From assembly GCA_043738625.1 (NCBI GenBank), contig JAYUFR010000221.1, forward strand, positions 1-64,000: DNA of 64,000 nt, read 5' to 3'. Below, piece by piece: positions 1-7,937 of this stretch (position 1 is the stretch's first letter; the number at the start of each line of letters is the position of its first letter). The position numbers and the translations under genes are program-made. Below the pieces are notes generated by a model that was given only the letters and a program-made list of their open reading frames with translations, searched no databases and had not been told where the DNA came from. The stretch comes from JANYCD01 sp043738625 (lineage in GTDB: Bacteria; Pseudomonadota; Gammaproteobacteria; Burkholderiales; Rhodocyclaceae).

Positions 1-345
1 ATCGATCATGATGACATCACGGTCACGCTCGTTGTGGACAAGGGCTACCATATCAATGCCAACCCGGCTAGTTTTAATTACCTGATTCCCACTCGGCTGA
101 CGATCACGAGGCTCACGAACTTCCGGGTAACCTATCCCGATGGCACCGTGATCAAGCCTAAGTTCGCGCCGGACGGTCTCAAGGTTTACCAGGGTCGAGT
201 CACTCTGCGCGCCACTGCGCCGAAAGGATCCGTCGCTCGCGGTAAAGCGGTTGTTGGCGAGCTCATGGTTCAGGCTTGCGATGAGGAGATCTGCCTGCCA
301 CCGGCCACGTTACCGTTAGCGATTGCGATTGCGATTACAAAATAG
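1..345 (+). CDS. DsbD N-terminal-like thiol-disulfide interchange domain, 3' part
   Basis: The frame is open from base 1, so only the last 114 residues are present and the true start lies outside. The visible part is beta-rich and ends in ACDEEICLPP, a cysteine pair followed by Pro-Pro. That matches the end of the periplasmic Ig-like domain of DsbD-type proteins, which passes electrons to periplasmic thiol proteins. No transmembrane or thioredoxin part follows, so it is either a free-standing domain or the tail of a larger protein. A short gattgc repeat near 319-336 encodes an Ala-Ile run just before the stop. Debris follows downstream, so the gene borders a decayed region. Family fairly sure, exact role open. 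Confidence 0.6.
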   Translation: MDHDDITVTLVVDKGYHINANPASFNYLIPTRLTITRLTNFRVTYPDGTVIKPKFAPDGLKVYQGRVTLRATAPKGSVARGKAVVGELMVQACDEEICLPPATLPLAIAIAITK

Positions 346-516
346 CGGTCATCGAAGCAGACCCCCGCCAAGGGCTTCTTGCGACAGGCGACAGCGTCAG
401 TTTGGTACGCCCACCCGGGACCACACGCACATTGGCCGTGGCGGTTGACGGGTGTAGGATCACGTTGTCCAGATCTTGACCATGTTGTGCTGCTTGTTGT
501 CCCAGGAGAATTTACC
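346..516. other. Non-coding or decayed stretch
   Basis: Between the DsbD-like stop and the AhpD-like fragment, the plus strand can be read for some 30 codons with protein-like composition before a stop near 468. I cannot assign it to a family. It is probably the decayed tail of a lost gene. Confidence 0.35.
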
Positions 517-645
517 GTGAGTCGATTTCCGTCGCTCCCGGAGCGCCCCGTTCTCAGCGATGTATTCAAGCGATCTACCGACGGCGTCGGACTTCTGCTT
601 GAGTATCACGACGTGCTGTTGCGCGGGCCGTCGTTGCTACCGCTG
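517..645 (+). pseudogene. Truncated AhpD/carboxymuconolactone decarboxylase-like gene start
   Basis: A GTG at 517 opens a frame starting MSRFPSLPER and continuing with LLLEYHDVLLRGPS. This is the usual N-terminus of peroxidase-related AhpD-like proteins, just before their Cys-containing helical core. The core, including the CxxC/His redox site, is missing, and the reading runs into Tn3-like sequence near 640-680. I read it as a gene beheaded by a transposon insertion or deletion. The assignment rests on the short N-terminal signature only. Confidence 0.5.
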
Positions 646-1146
646 CTCGCCCATGTCAGAAAACTGACCGAGACGCCAAGCCGACACTGCTCAACCGTTT
701 ATGCTCAACGAGCGGCAAGTCGGTGTCGCTATTGAAGGGCTAGTTAGATAAGAGGCCGTCGACATTACTCAACTGGCGGTTGATACGCACGGCTTCACGG
801 ATTCCGGGATGGCCGTCTCCCACGGTGAAGGATTTGATCTGTGTCCGAGACTAAAAGCTCTTACAGATCGTCATCTATTTTTGCCGCGCCGGTGCATGGT
901 GCCCGAGATATTAAAGCCAATTTACGAAGCCACTTTAGATTTCGAATCGGTGTCCCTACATTGGGACAGGTGGGCCCACTTATTGGCATCAGTCTAAAGC
1001 GGTCACACCAGCGCCATCGGTGACCCGCTGTATGAAGTGGGTGTTGTGACTGGGCGTTTTCTGCGCACCATCGTCTTAGCGGATTACTTTATCAATCCGG
1101 TATTCCGACGCGCACAGGCATCAGTAGTCGTAGTACGTATGCTGAA
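640..1146 (+). pseudogene. Tn3-family transposase remnant (C-terminal DDE region)
   Basis: One frame from about 680 reads MLNERQVGVAIEGLVR, a stop, DITQLAVDTHGFTDSG, FDLCPRLKALTDRHLFLPR, a second stop near 995, then GDPLYEVGVV, GRFLRTIVLADYFINPVFRR. These follow the order of the C-terminal half of Tn3-family transposases, including the DTHG(Y/F)TD catalytic stretch. There are at least two in-frame stops, a missing block of roughly a dozen residues between the SGHTSAI and GDPLYE stretches, and a likely frameshift near 680. No intact N-terminus, resolvase or terminal inverted repeat is visible. This is an old dead element. Confidence 0.8.
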
Positions 1147-1494
1147 TTCGTCGCACCCTTGACGCTGCCATGCACGAATGCAAGCATTGGGTATTGCGCG
1201 GGCTTGACGGGTGTGCCTGCAGCTTACCGCTTGCAGACCTACACAGCTCGAAACACGGCAATCGGGTACCGGCATGGTTGCTGAAAACCGTCTATCGCCT
1301 GTCGATACCCTCAACCATCCGTCGGTTTCGTCGGATGCTTGAACTCCACAGTTCCACGGTACAGCGGGACACCTCACCTGACGATTTCCGAACATAGGGC
1401 GACGCTGGTCGAAGGTCCGTTTCTGTGTACAATCAGTGTTGTTGCGCGGGCAGCGCCTAGCTCTGCGAACTGCACTTAGATTCTGCGCGAAACA
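1147..1494. other. Gap between the transposase remnant and the MarR gene
   Basis: I see no supportable gene. Short frames on both strands lack family signatures. A TACAAT hexamer at 1428-1433 could be a -10 box for the MarR gene, but no good -35 sits 16-18 bases upstream. Confidence 0.35.
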
Positions 1495-2001
1495 ATGAAA
1501 TCAAAGAAAACCATGAAGCAATCATCGGCCGCCGCAAAAGTCGTTAACGGGGCCGGCGATGAAAACTGGGATCAACGCCTGGGCTTTCTGATGCACGACG
1601 TGTCGCGATTGCGACGCAACGTTTTCGACGAATTCATGCGGCCGCTCAAGGTCACTCGCTCGCGGTGGTGGGTCTTGGCCTATCTTTCGCGCCAGGACGG
1701 CATGATTCAAAGTGACCTTGCCGCGTTGCTTGAACTGGGAAAGGCTCCGCTCGGAAACTTGCTGGGGCATCTCGAGGCCCATGGGTTGATCCGACGCAGC
1801 ACTGACGCGAGCGACGGGCGTGTCAAGCGCGTATTTCTTACCCCGGCTGGCACCCGACTCATTTTGAAAATGCACCGGCGCAGCCATGACATGAGTGAGC
1901 GAATCCTGGAAGGACTTAATCTCAAGGACAGACATCTGCTGGCTAGTCTGCTGGGTCGAGTGAAGCGAAATCTGCTGGAAATTTCCCGCGGTAAAGCCTA
2001 A
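1495..2001 (+). CDS. MarR-family transcriptional regulator
   Basis: The 168-residue protein has the MarR winged-helix layout: an N-terminal dimerisation helix (about 28-50), helix-turn-helix around 75-110 (QSDLAALLELGKAPLGNLLG), and the wing with the DxRxxRV-like DASDGRVKRVFLT at about 105-120. MarR proteins are usually dimeric repressors released by small aromatic or acyl ligands. It is the only recognisable transcription factor in the window, so it is a candidate reader of the palindromes found at 17-52 kb, although none of those lies next to it. The start is the first ATG; a second in-frame ATG lies six codons later and neither has a strong ribosome-binding site. It converges on the acyl-CoA dehydrogenase gene. 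Confidence 0.85.
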   Translation: MKSKKTMKQSSAAAKVVNGAGDENWDQRLGFLMHDVSRLRRNVFDEFMRPLKVTRSRWWVLAYLSRQDGMIQSDLAALLELGKAPLGNLLGHLEAHGLIRRSTDASDGRVKRVFLTPAGTRLILKMHRRSHDMSERILEGLNLKDRHLLASLLGRVKRNLLEISRGKA

Positions 2002-2028
2002 CGGCCGTACTGCGTGGCGAATAAGCAG

Positions 2029-3195
2029 TCAATACGACTTAGGCAGCCCGAGAACCTTTTCGGCAATGAAACACAGGATCAACTGTGGCGACACCGGAGC
2101 TATTCTCGGTAACATCGCCTCGCGCAAATAGCGCTCGACGTGATACTCCTTCGCGTAGCCGTACCCACCATGAGTAAGCACGGCGGTTTCTGCGGCGCGA
2201 TAGCCAGCTTCGGCGCAAAAGTATTTCGCCGCATTCGCTTCCGCGCCGCAGGATTTATTCTGGTCATATAGCCAGGCGGCACGCTGATATAAAAGCGTAC
2301 CCGCCTCCAAATCGATCCAACGCTCGGCCAACGGATGTTGGATACCTTGATTCTTGCCAATGGGGCGATCGAATACAATGCGTTCACCCGCGTATTTCGC
2401 CGCGCGACGCAGCGCGACCCGCCCGATACCGGTAGCCTCAGCCGCCAACAGTACCCTCTCCGGATTGAGACCATGAAGGATATATTCGAATCCCCGGCCT
2501 TCCTCCCCAATCCGGTCCTCGATGGGAATCTCAAGCCCATCGATGAACAACTGGTTCGAGTCCACCGCCTTGCGCCCCAATTTCTCAATTTCCCGCACCT
2601 CAATCTTGGTGCGATCGAGATCGGTATAAAAGAGACTCAAGCCCTGCGTCGGCGAGGTCACTGCCTCAATCGGCGTGGTGCGCGCCAAGAGCAAGAGCTT
2701 GTGCGCCACTTGAGCGGTGGAAATCCATACCTTCTGGCCGTTGACAACGTAGCGGTCGCCCTTGCGAACGGCCATGGTCTTGAGCTTTAGCGTATTCAGG
2801 CCGGTGTTCGGCTCGGTGACGCCGAAACATGCTTTGTTGCGGCCCTGGATGATCGCTGGCAACCAACGCTGCTTCTGTTCCGCCGTTCCATGCACTACGA
2901 CAGGATGCAGACCGAAGACATTCATATGAATCGCGGACGCGCCCGCCAGGCAAGCGCCGGAGGCGGCCACTGTCTCCAACATCACGCAGGCCTCACTGAT
3001 CCCAAGACCCGCACCGCCATACTCTTGGGGCATTGCAACACCCAGCCAACCGGCCGTCGCCATCGCCCGATAAAAGTCCTCCGGGAAACCGCCCTCCCGA
3101 TCTTTCTTCAACCAATACTCATCGTCGAAGTCGACACATATTTCTTCGACTGCGGAACGAATCGAGATCTGGTCATCGGTCAGTTCAAAATTCAT
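2029..3195 (-). CDS. Acyl-CoA dehydrogenase
   Basis: The 388-residue protein carries the full acyl-CoA dehydrogenase fold. It begins MNFELTDDQ, has the FAD/substrate signature ACFGVTEPNTG near 120-130, and the C-terminal GGYGYAKEYHVERYLREA helix. It should oxidise an acyl-CoA to the 2-enoyl-CoA using FAD and pass electrons to ETF. An upstream in-frame extension exists, but the family N-terminus and the 10-base gap to the preceding lyase gene favour this start. It ends GLPKSY, as does the second acyl-CoA dehydrogenase at 55.7 kb. It is the second gene of a minus-strand pair with the CitE-like lyase. The substrate is unknown. Confidence 0.9.
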   Translation of the reverse strand: MNFELTDDQISIRSAVEEICVDFDDEYWLKKDREGGFPEDFYRAMATAGWLGVAMPQEYGGAGLGISEACVMLETVAASGACLAGASAIHMNVFGLHPVVVHGTAEQKQRWLPAIIQGRNKACFGVTEPNTGLNTLKLKTMAVRKGDRYVVNGQKVWISTAQVAHKLLLLARTTPIEAVTSPTQGLSLFYTDLDRTKIEVREIEKLGRKAVDSNQLFIDGLEIPIEDRIGEEGRGFEYILHGLNPERVLLAAEATGIGRVALRRAAKYAGERIVFDRPIGKNQGIQHPLAERWIDLEAGTLLYQRAAWLYDQNKSCGAEANAAKYFCAEAGYRAAETAVLTHGGYGYAKEYHVERYLREAMLPRIAPVSPQLILCFIAEKVLGLPKSY

Positions 3196-3205
3196 GCTGG
3201 TCCGA

Positions 3206-4144
3206 TCAACCCGGTGCAGCGCGGCGTGCCAGCGCAATGATGCGTTGGGCCTGCTTAAAATGCGGCCTGTCGAGCATCTTGCCGTCCAGACCCACGGTCC
3301 CAAGTCCCGGATTGCACTCGAATGTCTCGACCACCCGACGCGACCACGCCAATTCGTCGTCGCTTGGAGTGAAAGCGGCGTTGATAATGGCCACCTGCGT
3401 CGGATGGATCGCCATCTTGCCCGTGAAACCGCGTTGGCGACCGAGCCTTGCGTCCCGCTCGAGCCCCGCCGTGTCTGTAAAATTGGACCAGATCGTGTCG
3501 ATCGGTTGGACGCCCGCCGACACGGCCCCGGTCAGACACAGCGCGCGCGCCAACTGATACACGACGTCGTATTCGCCGTCAGGCCCACGATTCGTACTGG
3601 CACCCAATTCGGCCGCGATATCTTCGGCTCCCCAGGTGAGTCCGGCCAGACGACCGGTACATCCGGCGTAGGAACCCAGCGTAAACAAGGCGGCCGGTGT
3701 CTCGGTGGCCACAGGAATGATGTCGATGCGCCCCGCCGACAGCCCCTCCCTTGCTTCAAGCGCATCGAGCATGTGGGACAATCGGATCACGTCGTGGGCA
3801 GAATTGACCTTCGGCAGGATAAGACCGTCCGGCCCGCCGGCGAGCACGCTTAAATCGAGGAGTGCCGCTGCAGTGGACAAAGGATTAATGCGAACCCACA
3901 GTTGCCGTCGGCTTCGATCAACATGAGCCTTCAAATAATCCAATACCAAACCGCGTGCAATGGAGGTCCGATTCGGCGCCACCGAATCCTCTAGATCCAG
4001 AATCAGAGCATCGGCAGGGCAATCCTCTGCCTTTGCCAGTTTTCGCTCGCTATCGCCGGGCACAAAAAGCAAGGATCGGAACGGGATTCGCACCTTGCTG
4101 AAGGATTGTCCCAACTCAGACTGTTCGAAATAAAGACCCGCCAT
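3206..4144 (-). CDS. CitE-like HpcH/HpaI aldolase/citrate lyase family protein
   Basis: The 312-residue protein shows RSLLFVPGDSERKLAKA near the start, then LILDLEDSV, RINPLST, LPKVNSA and the WGAEDIAAELGA motif. These are the phosphate/CoA and metal-binding signatures of the CitE beta-subunit-like family, which cleaves (or condenses) malyl-, citramalyl- or related 3-hydroxyacyl-CoA esters. No citrate lyase alpha or gamma subunit is nearby, so a stand-alone acyl-CoA lyase is likelier. The ATG at 4142-4144 follows a GGGGAG ribosome-binding site; an upstream TTG would add 15 residues with less support. It is the first gene of a pair with the acyl-CoA dehydrogenase and is divergent from the reductase operon at 4255. 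Confidence 0.82.
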   Translation of the reverse strand: MAGLYFEQSELGQSFSKVRIPFRSLLFVPGDSERKLAKAEDCPADALILDLEDSVAPNRTSIARGLVLDYLKAHVDRSRRQLWVRINPLSTAAALLDLSVLAGGPDGLILPKVNSAHDVIRLSHMLDALEAREGLSAGRIDIIPVATETPAALFTLGSYAGCTGRLAGLTWGAEDIAAELGASTNRGPDGEYDVVYQLARALCLTGAVSAGVQPIDTIWSNFTDTAGLERDARLGRQRGFTGKMAIHPTQVAIINAAFTPSDDELAWSRRVVETFECNPGLGTVGLDGKMLDRPHFKQAQRIIALARRAAPG

Positions 4145-4214
4145 CAGCTCTCCCCTGCAATGCTCGCACTCGTGGTGGCGACTGATCAATCAACGAACTT
4201 ACCGGCAAACTGAT

Positions 4215-4220
4215 ATTATA
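4215..4220 (-). promoter_or_regulatory. Possible -10 box for the lyase/dehydrogenase pair
   Basis: The minus strand carries a perfect TATAAT in the 110-base divergent spacer before the CitE-like gene. The best -35-like hexamer, TTGTTT at 4236-4241, gives a short 15-base spacing, so the promoter is plausible but unproven. The TCAACA palindrome is absent here. Confidence 0.35.
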
Positions 4221-4254
4221 GTATACGACTTTTCAAAACAAGGATTGCGACCGC

Positions 4255-5268
4255 ATGTTGCCCACGCATCACCGGCAAGTACTCCTCGCGGTTCGCCCGA
4301 GCGGGATACCGTGTGCAGAGCAGTTCAAGATCGTCGAGACACCGCTGCCCGTACCGCGCGCGGGCGAATTTCTGGTGCGCAATGAATTCCTCTCGGTGGA
4401 ACCGGCAATGCGTGGCTGGGTCAACGCGGCGGCGAACTATTCCGACCCCGTACCGGTGGGCGGCGTCATGCGCTCATTTGCGGCGGGCACCGTCGTCGCA
4501 TCGCTGCACGCAGGATACGCTGAAGGTGAGCGCGTCATGGGTATGTTGGGATGGCAAGAATATTCGGTCAGCGACGGCCGCAATATTCGGCGCAAGGTGA
4601 TCGAAACAGATCTACCGCTCTCACTCTCGCTGGGCGTTCTCGGCATCAACGGTGTGACCGCCTATTTTTCGCTTAACGAGCTCGCCCGGCCGCGCCCCGG
4701 AGACACGTTCGTGGTCTCGACTGCTGCGGGCGCGGTCGGCTCCGCCGTGGGTCAACTGGCACGGCTTGCAGGCTGTCGCACGGTCGGCATTGCCGGCGGC
4801 CCAGTGAAGGTGAACGAGTGTCTAAATGAATTCGCATTCGACGCCGCCGTGGACTACAAGGCAGTCGATTTCCTCAAAGCACTGAGTGACGCGACTCCGT
4901 CTGGCGTCGATATTTACCACGACAACACCGCCGGCCCCATCAGCGATGCCGTGTTGCGGCGTATCAACAAGAACGCTCGCGTGGTGATCTGCGGAACGGC
5001 GTCCGTCCCCAACTGGGATGTCTGGCCGGAAGGACCGCGCATCGAGAGGCATTTGCTCAACAAGTCCGCGCGGATGGAAGGTTTTCTGATATGGGATTAC
5101 GAGCATCGCTACGAAGAAGCGATAGCCCGACTGGCTTCCTGGGTACGAGCCGGCCGCTTGCGCTATCGCGAGCATATTCTTTTCGGGATCGAAGCGGCCC
5201 CGCACGCGATCGACATGCTATATCGCGGCACGAACACCGGCAAACTTCTGATCCGGTTGGAACCGTGA
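4255..5268 (+). CDS. MDR-superfamily NADP-dependent oxidoreductase (CurA/prostaglandin reductase-like)
   Basis: The 337-residue zinc-free medium-chain reductase has the VEPAMRGW stretch (about 48-55), the LGVLGINGVTAYFSL segment and the nucleotide-binding AAGAVGSAVGQLA (about 160-172). In its family these sit in NADPH-dependent alkenal/one or enone reductases such as prostaglandin reductase and CurA. It probably reduces the double bond of an alpha,beta-unsaturated ketone. AAGGA sits ten bases before the ATG. Its stop overlaps the next gene by four bases (GTGA), so it is translationally coupled to the CoA-transferase and heads a three-gene operon. Confidence 0.85.
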   Translation: MLPTHHRQVLLAVRPSGIPCAEQFKIVETPLPVPRAGEFLVRNEFLSVEPAMRGWVNAAANYSDPVPVGGVMRSFAAGTVVASLHAGYAEGERVMGMLGWQEYSVSDGRNIRRKVIETDLPLSLSLGVLGINGVTAYFSLNELARPRPGDTFVVSTAAGAVGSAVGQLARLAGCRTVGIAGGPVKVNECLNEFAFDAAVDYKAVDFLKALSDATPSGVDIYHDNTAGPISDAVLRRINKNARVVICGTASVPNWDVWPEGPRIERHLLNKSARMEGFLIWDYEHRYEEAIARLASWVRAGRLRYREHILFGIEAAPHAIDMLYRGTNTGKLLIRLEP

Positions 5269-6524
5269 CCCGCTGTCGAGGTCGGCTGGTTCGGCAAAGC
5301 GAACTTGGAGGACTCATCAACTGCGACGGCACGGTCTACCTCGCGGGCTCAAGCGGCGCGCCGACGGCATTCCTATCGGAGATGCTGCGCGATCAGAGTC
5401 TCACGCAGGGAGCCCGGATCCTGACGACTTTTCTCCCCGGTATCAACCCGATTGACCTATCGCTGCTACACCCGAGTGCGCAAGTCACCGGTCTTTTTAT
5501 GCAACCAGGCTTCTCGGCGGCGCAACGAGAAGGACGTTTTCGCACCCTGCCCTTGTCCTACTCGGGTTTCGTGCGCCATTTGCGGGAGAACGTCGAAATC
5601 GATCTCGCGGTGGTTCAAGTCGCTGCTCCTGACGCAAAAGGCCAGTGTTCACTTGGCCCGGCCGTGGAATTCATGCCGATGGCTCTCTCGAAAAGCCGGC
5701 GTCGACTGGGTCTTATTAACCGTGCCACTCCCACGCTCGCCGGGTCGATGGGAGTGCCCTATGACAGCTTCGACTACCTTTGCGAAGTGGACACTCCGTT
5801 GCCCGAATACTTGACATCAGTGGATCCGGATACTGAACTTCTGGCGAATCGCGTCGCGACGCTAATTGAAGATGGCTGCGTACTGCAGCTTGGACTCGGC
5901 AAAGTTCCCACCGCGCTCACCGCATCGCTTGCAAGCCGGCGCAAGCTGCGGATGCACTCGGGCATGCTTTCCGACGGATTTCTCGATTTGGCGGCGAGTG
6001 GTGCGCTCGATATGGACTTTTTGCATACCACTTGCGTTCTGGTGGGCAGCCGCCACTTCTACGTGCGGGCCGCCGAAATCATTCCACTGCGCATCCAGAG
6101 CTGCGAAATCACACATGACGTCGCCACTCTCGTCCGCAGAGACCGCTTAGTGGCCGTGAACTCCGCCCTGGAAGTTGATCTGTTCGGACAATGCAATCTC
6201 GAACATGCCAATGGCTCCGCCATCAGCGGCCTCGGCGGTGCTGCGGATTTCGCTCGTGCGGCCCGATTCAGTTCTGGTGGGCGCAGCATCATCGCACTCA
6301 ATGCTCGACATCGGAACGGATCGCGTATCGTGCCGACCTTGGGAAGCCCCTGCGTTACATCACTGTCGCGCGTCGACGTCGATTATGTGGTCACCGAATT
6401 CGGTATTGCACGGCTTGACGCCGCGAGCGTCCACGAACGTGCACAGAACCTGATTGAAGTGGCGGCACCCGAATTTCGCAGCGACTTGCGCACCCGCTGG
6501 GGCGAGCTTGCGGCCAGACTATAG
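5265..6524 (+). CDS. Acetyl-CoA hydrolase/4-hydroxybutyrate CoA-transferase family protein
   Basis: With a GTG start at 5265 overlapping the upstream stop, the protein has 419 residues. It carries the two-domain class I CoA-transferase layout: an N-terminal GTVYLAGSSGAPTAFL segment, QLGLGKVPTALTA near 200, HSGMLSDGFLDL, and the C-terminal GLGGAADFARAARFS and VTEFGIARL motifs. The catalytic Glu of the family normally lies in the middle of the C-terminal domain; EVDLFGQCNLEHANG is the likely place. It should move CoA between carboxylates or hydrolyse an acyl-CoA. Next to a BKACE it could recycle acetoacetyl- or acyl-CoA made by beta-keto acid cleavage. Confidence 0.85.
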   Translation: MTRCRGRLVRQSELGGLINCDGTVYLAGSSGAPTAFLSEMLRDQSLTQGARILTTFLPGINPIDLSLLHPSAQVTGLFMQPGFSAAQREGRFRTLPLSYSGFVRHLRENVEIDLAVVQVAAPDAKGQCSLGPAVEFMPMALSKSRRRLGLINRATPTLAGSMGVPYDSFDYLCEVDTPLPEYLTSVDPDTELLANRVATLIEDGCVLQLGLGKVPTALTASLASRRKLRMHSGMLSDGFLDLAASGALDMDFLHTTCVLVGSRHFYVRAAEIIPLRIQSCEITHDVATLVRRDRLVAVNSALEVDLFGQCNLEHANGSAISGLGGAADFARAARFSSGGRSIIALNARHRNGSRIVPTLGSPCVTSLSRVDVDYVVTEFGIARLDAASVHERAQNLIEVAAPEFRSDLRTRWGELAARL

Positions 6525-6546
6525 GCATCTAAAAGGAGATTCGATC

Positions 6547-7479
6547 ATGATGCGATCCACCAAGGCGATCATTACATGCGCCATTACCGGCTCAGTCCAT
6601 ACCCCAAGCATGTCACCTTACCTTCCGATTACTCCTGAACAGATCGCGCAAGAAGCGATTGCGGCGGCCCAAGCGGGAGCCGCCATGATCCACCTGCACG
6701 CACGCGACCCCGCGACGGGCCGCCCGGATCAATCGCCGGAACTCTTCAAGCAATTCTTGCCGACTATCAAGTCGGCCACTGATGCCATCATTAATATCAC
6801 CACCGGCGGTGGATTGGGCATGACCTTGGATCAGCGCCTGGCACCGGCCAAATGGGCGAAACCCGAGATCGCCTCAATGAATATGGGCTCGTTCAATTTC
6901 AACATTTCGGGCGCGGCCTCGAAGATTTCGGATTGGAAATTCGATTGGGAGCGTCCTTATCTGGAAAGCACCAAGGATTTCATCCTCTCAAATACTTTTG
7001 CGCAAATGGAGAGGGGCATGCGCGAACTGGGTTCGCAGGGTACGAGATTTGAATTCGAATGTTACGACATGTCGCATGTCTACAATCTCGCGCACTTTGC
7101 TGACAGAAAGATCGTAGAGCCGCCATTTTTCATTCAAGGTGTGTTCGGAATTCTGGGTGGTATCGGCGCCGAACCTGAGAGTCTGATGGCAATGAAAGCC
7201 GCTGCGGACCGACTGTTCGGTGAGGATTATCTGTTTTCCGCTCTGGCTGCTGGCAGGCATCAAATGCCGATGATCACTTTATGCGCGCTGCTCGGTGGAT
7301 CAGTGCGTGTGGGTCTCGAAGATAGTCTGTACGCCGGGCGAGGCAAGCTCGCGCACTCGAATGCTGAACAAGTTGCCAAAATCCGCCGGATTCTCGAGGA
7401 GTTGTCGATTGAGATTGCAACACCCGCCGAGGCGCGCAAGATGATGGCCACCAAGGGAAAAGACGCCGTTGGATTTTAG
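6547..7479 (+). CDS. BKACE (DUF849) beta-keto acid cleavage enzyme
   Basis: The 310-residue TIM-barrel protein begins MMRSTKAIITCAITGSVHTP and has the zinc-binding MIHLHARDPATGRP motif (about 52-65) and NITTGGGLGMT, both diagnostic of BKACE enzymes (3-keto-5-aminohexanoate cleavage type). These split a beta-keto acid with acetyl-CoA into acetoacetate and a new acyl-CoA. AAGGAG lies just upstream of the ATG, so the longer upstream frame is not used. It is the last gene of the reductase/CoA-transferase operon. The keto acid cannot be deduced; in this island it may be a ring-cleavage product rather than a lysine intermediate. Confidence 0.88.
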   Translation: MMRSTKAIITCAITGSVHTPSMSPYLPITPEQIAQEAIAAAQAGAAMIHLHARDPATGRPDQSPELFKQFLPTIKSATDAIINITTGGGLGMTLDQRLAPAKWAKPEIASMNMGSFNFNISGAASKISDWKFDWERPYLESTKDFILSNTFAQMERGMRELGSQGTRFEFECYDMSHVYNLAHFADRKIVEPPFFIQGVFGILGGIGAEPESLMAMKAAADRLFGEDYLFSALAAGRHQMPMITLCALLGGSVRVGLEDSLYAGRGKLAHSNAEQVAKIRRILEELSIEIATPAEARKMMATKGKDAVGF

Positions 7480-7937
7480 AAGAATCGTTCACTCCTGATA
7501 TTTTTGAACCCTATGAATTTAAAGAATCCAAAGGCCTCGCGAATTCCGTCAATCGTGCATCGACAAGACCCCCAATGAGAGTGCCTTTGCTTCAGCTGAG
7601 GACGCGAGTGCGACTTGATCCGCGCCGGCAAACATCGTCCGTCGGTATATATTCCCATGTGCTCGCCCGTAGTGACCCACTGTATGAAAGTGAAGAAATC
7701 AACCACGGGCTCAGCGTCTAGCTATAAGGCGTCGAGGTGTACGTCACGGATCACGGATCGCCGTAATATGTTGAGCCGCCTCGCCCAAACCGACGGCAAT
7801 TCCGATTGCGGCCCGGATGTGTGTAAACTAGAATGATAATGAGGGATGTCGGGTCCTGATATGCAAGTAATTGAACCGTTATCCCCAAGCAAAGCAACGG
7901 ACACGGTAGCGCAGATCTGCAACTGCTCCCTCGGCAG
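7480..7937. other. Intergenic region without a recognisable gene
   Basis: The 458 bases between the BKACE stop and the P450 start hold only short frames on both strands with no family signature and uneven composition. TAAACT near 7826 and GATAAT near 7837 could be -10 boxes for the P450 cassette, but I find no convincing -35. The stretch may be decayed DNA marking the left boundary of the cassette. Confidence 0.4.

Noticed and set aside
7480..7937. Possible small genes in the gap before the P450 cassette
   Set aside because: Frames of 60-80 codons on both strands overlap each other and lack signatures, ribosome-binding sites or conserved-looking composition.
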